This document shows, one piece after another, positions 32,478 to 40,751 of a stretch of 64,000 nucleotides of DNA. The translations under genes and the position numbers were made by a program. Under the pieces are notes generated by a model, which saw only the letters and a program-made list of their open reading frames with translations, made no database searches and was not told the origin of the DNA. Every line of letters starts with the position of its first letter. Within the stretch, counting starts at the first letter, position 1. The DNA is from Streptomyces sp. NBC_00358 (GTDB lineage Bacteria; Actinomycetota; Actinomycetes; Streptomycetales; Streptomycetaceae), in NCBI RefSeq assembly GCF_036099295.1, contig NZ_CP107976.1, positions 1,116,001 to 1,180,000 of the forward strand, in the 5' to 3' direction.

Positions 32478-34883
32478 ATGACGCTGAGCTGCCCAGCCGG
32501 ACGCACAGCAGAGGTGATTCCGGTGACCGGTGCTACTCCGCTGATGGTCGTGGACGGCGCGGGCGTCGTCGTCCGGTGGAGTCGCCGGGCACGTGAGATC
32601 TGGCTGCGGTCGGACGCCGAGGCCGTCGGACGAACGGCCCTGACCGTGGTCGCGAACCGCGCCAGGGACGACGGCGACGACGCCGAACCCGGATCGGGCC
32701 CCGTGGGCATCCACGACGTCGACGGAAACCCGCTCGATCTCCGCGTCCAGATCGTGCCGCTCTCCGACGGCGCGGTGGCGTGGGGCGTCTTCGAGGCGGA
32801 GGACGGCGTCTCCCGCGTCGACACCCGGACCGCGATGGTCGACGTCCTCGGCCCGGACACACGCGAGGCCTTCTTCGTCCTGGACTCCGAGTTGCGTGTC
32901 CTGAGCGTCAACGCGGCGGCCTGCGCGTTGTGCGGCATCGCGCCGGACGAAGCGCTCGGTCGGCCTGTCACCGACGTGTGCCGTCCCTCCCCGCACCAGG
33001 ATCTCGAAGGCGTCCTGCGGGGCGTCCTCGCTTCCGGCACCTCGGTCACCGACCACGTCGTACGACTCGATCCCCCGAACCCGTCGTCTCCGGAGCGCCG
33101 CGCCAAGCTCTCGGCGTTCCCGCTGAGGTACGCGCGTGGCGTGGTCGTCTCCATGACCGAGGCCACCGAGCCCCTGCGCACCCGACGACGGCTCGCGGCG
33201 CTCGGTTCGGTGCGGGAGCGGGTGGGGAGGAGCCTGGACGTCGTCACGACCTGCCAGGAACTCGTGGACGCGCTGGTCCCCGGCTTCGCCGACATCGCGG
33301 TGGTCGACGTGGTCGACGCGGTGGTGCGGGGCGAGGACCCGCCGCTCAGCCCCCTCGGGCGCGACATCCCGTTGCGCCGCGCGGCCTTCCGTATCGAGGG
33401 CCCCGCCGACAGGGCGCAGGCCCATCCGCTCGGCGACGTCCGTGCCGTGCCCTCGCCGACTCCGTACTCACAGGTGCTCAGCGATCTCAGGCCGCGAGCC
33501 GTCGCCCTGGAGAGCGGCACCCCCTGGCTCGACGTGGATCCGGAGCGGGCCCGCGCCATCCGGGCCTCCGGCGCCCGCCTGCTGCTCACCGCACCACTGG
33601 CGCTGCGGGGCGCCGTGCTCGGACTGCTGAGCCTCTACCGCACGGAACCGCACGACGCGTTCGACGAGAACGACCTCGCCGTCGCCGAGGAACTGGCCGC
33701 GCACACCGCGCTGAGCCTCGACAACGCCCGCCGCTACACCCACGAGCACACGATCGCGGCAGCGCTGCAACGCCATCTGCTGCCACCCGAACCTCCCTCG
33801 CAGACGGCCATGGAATTCGCGCAGTTGCACGTCCCGGCCGACGCGGGAGCGGGTACCTGGTACGACGCCTTCGGTCTGCCCGGCGCTCGCACCGCCCTGG
33901 CGATCGGGGAGGTCAGCGGGAGCGGCATCGACGCCGCGACCGCCATGGGCCGGCTCCGGACGGTGATCCACTCGCTGGCGGCACTCGACCTGGAGCCCGA
34001 CGAACTGCTCGCCCGCCTCAACGACGCCGTCGTACGGCTCGCCGACGAGCGTGCCGCCCTGCCGCCGGGCGATCCCCTGCGCCGGCAGCCGCTCAGGGCC
34101 GGCTGTGTCTACGTGGTCCACGACCCGCTCCACGCGGTCTGTGTCATGGCCTCCGCCGGTCATCCGGCACCGGTCGTCGCCCACCCCGGCGGTGTGGTGC
34201 ACGTCCCGGAGATCCCGACGGGCCCTCTGCTGGGCAACCACGACGGACCCCCCTTCGCCACGGCCACCGTGCCCGTGCGGGACGGCAGCGTGCTCGCCCT
34301 GCGCTCCACCTCGTTCCCGGGCTCGCAGGGTCCGGACGGAGACGGGCCGGACCCGTTGCGCGAGGCGCTGACCCGGCTGGACCGCCCGCTGAACGAGGTG
34401 CGGGACGACGTTCTCTACCGCCTGGGCCACACCTCCGGCCGGCACGACGTCCTTCTGCTGCTGGCCCGCACCCGCGCCTTTCCGCCGGACCAGGTCGCCA
34501 CCTGGTCCCTGGACTCCGTGCCCGCGGCGGCCTCGGCGGCACGGCACCACGCCCGGGACCTGCTCGCCAAGTGGCACGTGGACGAAGAGGTGGCGTTCGC
34601 CACGGAGTTGATCGTCAGCGAGCTGGTCACCAACGCCGTGCGGTACGGAGCGCCACCGATCCGGTTGCGCCTCGTCAAGGACTCCACGATCACCTGCGAG
34701 GTCAGCGACACCGGCGGGGCCGCACCGCGCCTGCGGCACGCGCGGACGGTCGACGAGGGCGGACGCGGCCTCTTCATCTGCGCGCAGATGAGCCACAACT
34801 GGGGCATCCGCTACACCGCGCAGGGCAAGACGATCTGGACGGAGCAGACGCTGCCCCAGAACACGCGACGGCCACGGCCCTGA
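32478..34883 (+). CDS. PAS/GAF SpoIIE-family phosphatase with anti-sigma ATPase domain
   Basis: An 801-residue signalling protein. Two PAS-like sensors (about 15-85 and 125-240; FFVLDSELRVLSVNAAACALCGI), a GAF domain (about 245-425), the PP2C/SpoIIE phosphatase (about 435-650; ALAIGEVSGSGIDAATAMGRLRTVIHSLA, with FEAEDG acids for metal binding elsewhere), then a HATPase_c domain of the RsbW type (about 690-795; ATELIVSELVTNAVRYGAPPIRLRL, CEVSDTGGAAPRLRHA, GGRGLFICAQMS). Streptomyces has many such proteins. They set the phosphorylation of anti-anti-sigma factors and so control alternative sigma factors. Having both kinase-like and phosphatase heads lets one protein work both ways. The partner is not encoded nearby. 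Confidence 0.9.
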   Translation: MTLSCPAGRTAEVIPVTGATPLMVVDGAGVVVRWSRRAREIWLRSDAEAVGRTALTVVANRARDDGDDAEPGSGPVGIHDVDGNPLDLRVQIVPLSDGAVAWGVFEAEDGVSRVDTRTAMVDVLGPDTREAFFVLDSELRVLSVNAAACALCGIAPDEALGRPVTDVCRPSPHQDLEGVLRGVLASGTSVTDHVVRLDPPNPSSPERRAKLSAFPLRYARGVVVSMTEATEPLRTRRRLAALGSVRERVGRSLDVVTTCQELVDALVPGFADIAVVDVVDAVVRGEDPPLSPLGRDIPLRRAAFRIEGPADRAQAHPLGDVRAVPSPTPYSQVLSDLRPRAVALESGTPWLDVDPERARAIRASGARLLLTAPLALRGAVLGLLSLYRTEPHDAFDENDLAVAEELAAHTALSLDNARRYTHEHTIAAALQRHLLPPEPPSQTAMEFAQLHVPADAGAGTWYDAFGLPGARTALAIGEVSGSGIDAATAMGRLRTVIHSLAALDLEPDELLARLNDAVVRLADERAALPPGDPLRRQPLRAGCVYVVHDPLHAVCVMASAGHPAPVVAHPGGVVHVPEIPTGPLLGNHDGPPFATATVPVRDGSVLALRSTSFPGSQGPDGDGPDPLREALTRLDRPLNEVRDDVLYRLGHTSGRHDVLLLLARTRAFPPDQVATWSLDSVPAAASAARHHARDLLAKWHVDEEVAFATELIVSELVTNAVRYGAPPIRLRLVKDSTITCEVSDTGGAAPRLRHARTVDEGGRGLFICAQMSHNWGIRYTAQGKTIWTEQTLPQNTRRPRP

Positions 34884-34974
34884 GGGCTGCCCCGGAAGGC
34901 GAGAATCACCCGCGCGGCCGCCGAACCCGACCGCGGGACACGGCCCCGGCCCGGGGTTCTCCGGCGCGACGCGG

Positions 34975-36216
34975 CTACCCCGCGAGGTCCCTCGCGACCT
35001 CGCGGGCCGCGCGGGCGCCGGACGCCAGCGCGCCCTGCACCGAGCCGGTGGCCCGGTGGTCCCCGCACACGTAGCGGCCCGGGGCCACCCGGCTGGTCCG
35101 GCCGAGCGGCTGCGGGGGCGGCATCGCCGGCAGGGCGTCGGGCACCGTACGGACGGTGAGCAGGTCCCAGCTCGCGGTGTCGGTGCCGTAGACCTCCGCG
35201 AGGGCGTCGCGCAGCCACGCCTCCCGGCCCTCCTGGTCCTGCCCGAGGACCGAGGTGGCGATCAGCGACATCCCGGGCGGGGCGTAGCCGGGAACCACCT
35301 CGCTGAGGACGCACGTGTTCAGGAAGCGTCTTCTCGTGTCGGTGACCAGGATGGCCTCGGCCGCCGGGCGGCGGGTCGCGGCGTGGTAGTACGTCGTCAC
35401 GACGCGGTACGCCGGAAGGTCCAGCCCCGGCAGCAGACGGGCGGCGGGGCCCGGCCCCGTGGCCACCACCACGGCCCGGGCGGCCAGTTCGCCTCCGGCG
35501 TCCAGTTCGACCCCGTCGTCCGTGAGCCGCGCGACCGGGGTGCCGAGGTGTACGGCGTCCGGGGGCAGCGCCTCGGCCAGCAGACGCGGCACGGCCCCGA
35601 TACCCGCGCCGGGCAGGCAAAGGGTGCCGCGCAGCATGCTGCGCCAGACGAGGTGGAAGACCCGGCCGGAGGTCTCCAGTTGGTCCTCCAGGAAGACGCC
35701 CGACAGGAAGGGCCGGAAGAACCGCTCCACGAACTCCTCGGAGAATCCGGCCGCGGCCAGCGCGGTGCGCGTCGTACGGTCCTCTCCGCGCTTGAGCGAA
35801 CGCACGGGAGCGAGCATGTCCCGGCCGGACAGCGCGGCCAGCGCGATCAGATCGCGGGTCCCCGCGAGGCGGCCCGGACGCAGGTCTCCCAGACGCCGGG
35901 GACCTCGGGTCGGGTCGCTGAAGCGCAGCGGCCCGTCCTCCGTGTGCACGAGGATGCCCGGCGTGAAGGGCCGCAGCCGCAGCTCGCGCAGCGCGAGCCG
36001 GCGCCGGACCTGCGGATAGGACGTGTTGAAGACCTGGAAGCCCCGGTCGACGACGAATCCTTCGTGCGCGTCGGAGCGCATCCGGCCGCCCACCCCGTCC
36101 GACGCTTCGAGGACGCGGACCCCGAAGCCGTACCCGGCGAGATCGCGGGCACAGGCCAGACCGGCGAGCCCGCCGCCGACGACCAGGACATCGGGTACGC
36201 CGCTCTTCGCGGTCAT
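34975..36216 (-). CDS. NAD(P)/FAD-dependent oxidoreductase, amine oxidase type
   Basis: A 413-residue flavoprotein. The FAD motif at the N-terminus is VLVVGGGLAGLACARDL, then RVLEASDGVGGRMRSD; the C-terminal flavin motif is RYVCGDHRATGSVQGALASGARAAREVA. It is related to protoporphyrinogen oxidase and phytoene desaturase folds; the substrate is unknown. Three ATGs lie together; 36216 is picked because GGAGG is nine bases upstream. It stands alone, convergent with the SpoIIE gene. Confidence 0.85.
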   Translation of the reverse strand: MTAKSGVPDVLVVGGGLAGLACARDLAGYGFGVRVLEASDGVGGRMRSDAHEGFVVDRGFQVFNTSYPQVRRRLALRELRLRPFTPGILVHTEDGPLRFSDPTRGPRRLGDLRPGRLAGTRDLIALAALSGRDMLAPVRSLKRGEDRTTRTALAAAGFSEEFVERFFRPFLSGVFLEDQLETSGRVFHLVWRSMLRGTLCLPGAGIGAVPRLLAEALPPDAVHLGTPVARLTDDGVELDAGGELAARAVVVATGPGPAARLLPGLDLPAYRVVTTYYHAATRRPAAEAILVTDTRRRFLNTCVLSEVVPGYAPPGMSLIATSVLGQDQEGREAWLRDALAEVYGTDTASWDLLTVRTVPDALPAMPPPQPLGRTSRVAPGRYVCGDHRATGSVQGALASGARAAREVARDLAG

Positions 36217-36596
36217 GGGCATCATCCTCCGGGCTTCCGGTCCGTCCGCGCGCCGGTGGGCGTGCGTGGGGGGTCCGGGCACGGACGGCGGCTCCGCGCC
36301 GTCGCACGCGCCCTCCTGAACCGATCTTCCCGCCGGGCCCGCCGGGCGGATGCGGGGCCACGCCGGAAGACCGTGCCGAAGGGCACGGAGCCCGGGACTC
36401 CGGGTTCTGCCGAAGCGGAACAATTCGGTGCGGCCGGCCGTTGATGGGGATGTGGTGTGGAGAGGGCCGTATCAGGGAGCCTTTCACCGATTGGCGTCCG
36501 CCCTCCGCCCACCCTGTGAACGGCCCCGGCTGGTCTCCCCCGTCCAGCCGGGGTCTCTCGTTGTAACGCGCCGGTTCTCCACGGCGTGCGGCGGCC
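36217..36596. other. Gene-free upstream region
   Basis: About 380 bp between the flavoprotein start and the next terminator. The stretch around 36420-36470 is less GC-rich and could hold the flavoprotein promoter. No open frame with a ribosome site was seen. Confidence 0.35.
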
Positions 36597-36647
36597 GCGA
36601 GAACGGCCGGTGCCGCCCGGATTCCGGGCGGCACCGGCCGTTCTCGC
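36597..36647 (-). terminator. Very strong terminator of the PRC-barrel gene
   Basis: A perfect 24-bp stem (36597-36620 and 36624-36647) closed by the three-base loop ATT. It begins five bases past the stop of the PRC-barrel gene. Such a long uninterrupted stem is exceptional even for this genome. Confidence 0.85.
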
Positions 36648-36651
36648 CGCG

Positions 36652-36999
36652 TCAGTGACCGGAGCCGTAATGGCCCCCGAGCTGGTCACGGTAGTGCGGG
36701 TCTCCGAGATGCTTCTCCTTGTCGAATTCCGGGGCCGCCTTGATCTCGTCCTTGGTCCGGGCGACCTGGATGGTCCTGTCCTCGTGGCTGATCGACGTGA
36801 TCGTGCCGGCGGGCAGCAGGACCTCCTTGCCGAAGATCCAGACACCGGTGTCGACGACGATGTACTGAGAACCGACCACGTCGGAGTGCTTGTCGACCTT
36901 CCCGATGTGACCGTCGGTCGCCTCCACCTTGTAGCCGGAGAGGTCGGCGTCGGGCGTGTGACCGCTGGTCGGACCGTAGCCCCAAAGGTTCTCGTTCAC
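36652..36999 (-). CDS. PRC-barrel domain protein
   Basis: A 115-residue soluble protein with a PRC-barrel core (DLSGYKVEATDGHIGKVDKHSDVVGSQYIVVDTGVWIFGKEVLLPAGTI) and a histidine/glycine-rich tail (PHYRDQLGGHYGSGH). GTG 36999 is preferred, as GGAGG is eight bases upstream. The fold is shared with RimM and photosynthetic reaction centre H subunits. Streptomyces members are small, often stress-linked, and of unknown role. It is followed by an exceptional terminator and stands alone. Confidence 0.85.
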   Translation of the reverse strand: MNENLWGYGPTSGHTPDADLSGYKVEATDGHIGKVDKHSDVVGSQYIVVDTGVWIFGKEVLLPAGTITSISHEDRTIQVARTKDEIKAAPEFDKEKHLGDPHYRDQLGGHYGSGH

Positions 37000-37223
37000 G
37001 AAGAAATCCTCCAACTCGTCCGCGGACGCGCATCCGGTCCCGACCGGGTCCGTGAGCGCGCTTCGACGACCGGATGCCGGTCACCATTTCTCAGCGTATT
37101 TCCGCCGGAAACCGACGGATGTCCCCTTCCCGGCCGCTGACACCCGTTTCTTCACGACGGCCCGGAATTCTCGGGAATCCGCCCGGGAATCAGCCCGGGA
37201 ATCCGCTCCGGTGAAAAAGCGGC

Positions 37224-37268
37224 GGCCCCGTCCGCGATCCCGGGGGGAGTGGAATCGCGGACGGGGCC
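37224..37268. terminator. Stem-loop, 15-bp perfect stem
   Basis: GGCCCCGTCCGCGAT (37224-37238) and its complement (37254-37268) with a 15-base loop containing GGGGGGAG. It may be a terminator or part of a leader RNA. The orientation is uncertain since no gene ends here. Confidence 0.45.
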
Positions 37269-37437
37269 GAGAGCCCGCGGCTGCCGGGGGGAAGCCTCCG
37301 CGAGCGGTCCGCGACTCCTTGTGCCCTCGCTCCCCCGCTTCATGCACGCTCACCCCGGACGAGTCCTCCTCCCGGGACTCGGGCCTCCTTTCCCTCGCTT
37401 CGATGGCATGTCTCGGTCAAATCTGCGAGGCTTCCTG

Positions 37438-37469
37438 GTGCCGTCGCCCTGACCCCAGGGTGACGGCAC
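37438..37469. terminator. Stem-loop, 14-bp stem before the metallopeptidase
   Basis: GTGCCGTCGCCCTG and CAGGGTGACGGCAC pair with one G-U and a four-base loop. No gene ends nearby, so it may be an attenuator or a leader structure of the downstream gene. Confidence 0.45.
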
Positions 37470-37592
37470 GGAAATCTCACCAAGCGACCGCGCGCACCCG
37501 CACGCGGCCCGCGGCCACCCAGCGGCGCACCCCAGTCGTCCCGGGCGGCCACCGAGCAGGCCGGAATCCCGGCCGCCTCAAAGGAGTTTCGT

Positions 37593-39455
37593 GTGAGACC
37601 GACCCCCCTCAAGGCCCTGGCGGCACGCGTCCTCGTCGTCGCCGCCCTGGCCGCAGTCTCGCTCCCCAGCACCCCCGCGGCGGCCTCGCCGCGTACAGCA
37701 CCGGCGGCAGCGGCCGCCTGCACCCCGTCCCAGGTGGTGACCAACGGCGGCTTCGAGAGCGGCACTTCGCCCTGGACCCAGTCCTCGACCACCGTGATCA
37801 CCAGCCGCACCGGCCAGAGCGCCCACGGCGGCACCAGCTTCGCCTGGCTGGACGGCGTCGGCAGCACCCACACCGACACGCTCTCCCAGAGCGTCACGAT
37901 CCCTTCCGGGTGCAGCAGCGCCAGCCTCACCTTCTGGCTGCACATCGACACGGCGGAGACGACCTCGTCGACGGCCTACGACAAGCTCACGGCGAAGATC
38001 GGCAGCACGACGCTGGCGACGTACTCGAACCTCAACAAGGCGTCCGGGTACGCCCAGAAGACGTTCGACGTCTCGGCGTTCGCGGGCCAGACCGTGACCG
38101 TGGCCTTCACCGGCACCGAGGACTCCAGTCTCCAGACGAGCTTCGTCCTCGACGACCTCGCCCTCAACACCTCCGGTGACACGACCCCGCCGGCCGACTC
38201 CACCCGCACGCCCGCCGCCCCCGGGTACACGGTCAGCCTGACCAGCAACACGAGCGGCACCGGCTGGACCGGTCACGAGAGCGTGACCTTCACCAACGCC
38301 TCCTCCACCTCGCTCAGCGAGGTGTACCTGAGGCTGTGGGACAACTACCACGGCACCTGCTCGGCGATGCCCATCGCCGTCACCAACGTCAGCGGCGGCA
38401 CCGCGGGCGCCCTCTCGGTCGGCTGCACGGCCCTCCAGATCAGCCTGACCTCGCCGCTGGCGCAGGGCCAGAGCGGGACGATCGGCTTCGACCTGGCCAT
38501 CACCGTGCCCAGCGGCGCCGACCGGTTCGGCTACGACGGGGCCTTCAGCATGGTCGGCAACGCGCTGCCCGTGCTCGCGGTCAAGGACGGCTCCGGCTGG
38601 CACCTGGACCCGTACACCAACAACGGCGAGTCCTTCTATTCGCTGGCCGCCGACTTCAAGGTGACCCTGGACCACCCGACCAGCATCCTCGTCCCGGCCA
38701 CCGGCACCTCGGTCGACACCGCCGGCTCCAGCGGCCGTACGGTCACGACGGCCACCGCGTCCAAGGTCCGTGACTTCGCCTGGGCCGCCGGGCCGTTCAC
38801 CAAGATCTCCGGCACCTCCACCGCCGGCACCGCGATCAACATCTACTCCGTCACCGGCATCAGCTCCGCCAACGCCCAGTCCATGCTCACCACCGCCAAG
38901 TCGGCCGTGGACGCCCACGCGGCGCGCTTCGGCGCCTACCCGTACGGCGAGCTGGACGCGGTGATCGACAACAACTACTGGTTCGGCGGCATGGAGTACC
39001 CCGGGTTCGTCCTCGACCTGGTCAGCACCACGGCGCTCACCCATGAGATCGGTCACCAGTGGTTCTACGGGATCGTCGGCGACGACGAGTACAACAGCCC
39101 GTGGCTCGACGAGGCGTTCACCGACTACGCCACCGACCTGGCGCAGGGCCTCACCGGCACCAACTGCTGGAACAGCACCTCGTGGGCCTCGACCGCCGAG
39201 AAGATCACCAACTCGATGGCCTACTGGGACGCGCACTCGTCGCGCTACTCCACCGTCGTCTACGGCTACGGCAAGTGCGCCCTGCACGACCTGCGGCGCG
39301 TGCTCGGCGACACCGTCATGGCCAAGCTCCTCAAGGACTACGCCACTTCGCACTGGTACGGCGTCTCGACCACGGCCGAGTTCAAGGCGGCCGCCCAGGC
39401 CGCCACGACCACGGACCTGACGTCGTTCTGGACGACCCACCGCATCGACGGCTGA
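37593..39455 (+). CDS. Secreted M1 family zinc metallopeptidase
   Basis: A 620-residue exported enzyme. The signal peptide is at about 1-32 (AAASP end). Then a beta-sandwich module (about 45-195; VTNGGFESGTSPW, VLDDLALN), which resembles a carbohydrate-binding or jelly-roll domain, and then an M1 aminopeptidase domain. The zinc site is HEIGHQWFYGIVGDDEYNSPWLDEAFTDY (H-E-x2-H plus the distant E). The usual substrate-binding motif GxMEN appears as FGGMEYPG. GTG 37593 has the ribosome site AAAGGAG. Single gene, long structured leader. Probably digests peptides outside the cell. Confidence 0.88.
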   Translation: MRPTPLKALAARVLVVAALAAVSLPSTPAAASPRTAPAAAAACTPSQVVTNGGFESGTSPWTQSSTTVITSRTGQSAHGGTSFAWLDGVGSTHTDTLSQSVTIPSGCSSASLTFWLHIDTAETTSSTAYDKLTAKIGSTTLATYSNLNKASGYAQKTFDVSAFAGQTVTVAFTGTEDSSLQTSFVLDDLALNTSGDTTPPADSTRTPAAPGYTVSLTSNTSGTGWTGHESVTFTNASSTSLSEVYLRLWDNYHGTCSAMPIAVTNVSGGTAGALSVGCTALQISLTSPLAQGQSGTIGFDLAITVPSGADRFGYDGAFSMVGNALPVLAVKDGSGWHLDPYTNNGESFYSLAADFKVTLDHPTSILVPATGTSVDTAGSSGRTVTTATASKVRDFAWAAGPFTKISGTSTAGTAINIYSVTGISSANAQSMLTTAKSAVDAHAARFGAYPYGELDAVIDNNYWFGGMEYPGFVLDLVSTTALTHEIGHQWFYGIVGDDEYNSPWLDEAFTDYATDLAQGLTGTNCWNSTSWASTAEKITNSMAYWDAHSSRYSTVVYGYGKCALHDLRRVLGDTVMAKLLKDYATSHWYGVSTTAEFKAAAQAATTTDLTSFWTTHRIDG

Positions 39456-39658
39456 CCGATCAGCGGTTCGCCGCGGTGGCGCCTTCGGGCGGCACCGCGG
39501 CGAGCCGCGCCGACCGCGATCCCCTCTCTCGCACGATCCCGCGGCGCGCATGGTCCGCCCGGTCCAGGGCAGGTTCCGCCGTACGGCGGCTCCCGGTCCG
39601 GGAGCAAGGCGCCCGATCATGGTCGGGTGAGCCGCCGGGTTCGGCAAGAGGAGACGTC

Positions 39659-40630
39659 ATGCTGCTGGTACCGCCCCCGTTCGACCCCGAACTGGGTGTC
39701 GCCCTCGCGGCGGTCGGCCCGTCCACGCCCTCCGGGCCGACTCCGGCGGACATCATCGCCCTGCGTGCGGCCCAGGAACTCGCGGTGTCCGCGTACGACC
39801 TCACCGGCGGCGGCGCCTTCACGACCACGGACCTCACGGTGCCGGGGCCCAAGGGCGCTCCGGACATCTCGCTGTTCGTCATCAGGCCCGTCGCACCCCC
39901 GAAGAACGGGCCGCGCCCGGTGATCTACCACTCCCACGGCGGCGGCATGGTCCTCGGAACCAACCGGGCCGGGGTGGAGGTCGTCCTGGACTGGGCGAAG
40001 GAGCTGGACGCGGTCGTGGTGTCCGTGGAGTACCGGCTGGCGCCCGAACACCCTTATCCGGCGGGGGTGGAGGACGTCTACGCCGGTCTGCTGTGGACCG
40101 CGCGGCACGCCGGGGAGTTCGGCGGCGACCCGGAGCGGATCGTCGTCGCCGGTGCCAGCGCGGGCGGCGGCCTGACCGCGGCAGTCGCCCTGCTCACCCG
40201 GGACCGTGAGGGGCCGCGCCCGCTCGGGCAGGTCCTGATGTACCCGATGCTCGACGACCGCAACGACACTCCGTCCGCGCACCAGATGGTGGGCGTCGGC
40301 GCCTGGGACCGCACCGCCAACTCCACCGCGTGGACGGCCGTGCTGGGCGATGCCCGCGGCGGCCCGGACGTGCCGGCCTATGCCGCCCCGGCGCGTGCCT
40401 CCGATCTGTCCGGACTGCCGCCGGCCTTCCTCGACGTCGGTTCCGCCGAAACCTTCCGGGACGAGGTCGTCGACTACGCGTCGCGGATCTGGCAGGCCGG
40501 CGGAGTGGCCGAACTGCATGTGTGGCCCGGCGGTTTCCACGGCTTCGACTCGTTCGCCCCGCACACCTCGCTCGCCCGCACCGCCCGCGCCGCCCGCGTC
40601 ACCTGGCTGCGCCGGCTCCTCGCCCCCTGA
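39659..40630 (+). CDS. Alpha/beta hydrolase, hormone-sensitive-lipase type
   Basis: A 323-residue esterase. The oxyanion motif is YHSHGGGMVLG, the nucleophile serine is in GASAGGGLTAAV, the acid is in FLDVGSAETFRDE and the histidine in WPGGFHGFD. These match the bacterial HSL (group IV) esterases, which act on short-chain esters. ATG 39659 follows AAGAGGAG. No signal peptide, so cytoplasmic. It stands alone, convergent with the VWA gene. The natural substrate is unknown. Confidence 0.9.
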   Translation: MLLVPPPFDPELGVALAAVGPSTPSGPTPADIIALRAAQELAVSAYDLTGGGAFTTTDLTVPGPKGAPDISLFVIRPVAPPKNGPRPVIYHSHGGGMVLGTNRAGVEVVLDWAKELDAVVVSVEYRLAPEHPYPAGVEDVYAGLLWTARHAGEFGGDPERIVVAGASAGGGLTAAVALLTRDREGPRPLGQVLMYPMLDDRNDTPSAHQMVGVGAWDRTANSTAWTAVLGDARGGPDVPAYAAPARASDLSGLPPAFLDVGSAETFRDEVVDYASRIWQAGGVAELHVWPGGFHGFDSFAPHTSLARTARAARVTWLRRLLAP

Positions 40631-40751
40631 CGTCTCCGCGTCCTCGACTCCCGCCGCTCCGGCGGATGTTCGGTCGGCATCCCCAACGCCCCGGGCGCCC
40701 GCGGGTGTTGAGTCGGCGTCCCCAACACCCGGCGCGCCCACGCGGGTGTTC
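40630..40751. repeat. About 40-bp imperfect tandem repeat, three units
   Basis: Units at 40630-40671, 40672-40710 and 40711-40751 share the pattern GTCGGC-TCCCCAAC-CCC...GCGCCC-CGGGTGTT. The region spans the stop of the hydrolase gene to the stop of the convergent VWA gene. It is not coding. Confidence 0.5.

Larger units (their letters stand above)
37000..37592. other. Long structured leader or spacer before the metallopeptidase
   Basis: Nearly 600 bp with no gene. It contains two stem-loops (37224-37268 and 37438-37469) plus the promoter of the PRC-barrel gene on its left. The rest is GC-rich and shows no usable frame. The second stem-loop is 124 bp upstream of the metallopeptidase start. 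Confidence 0.4.
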
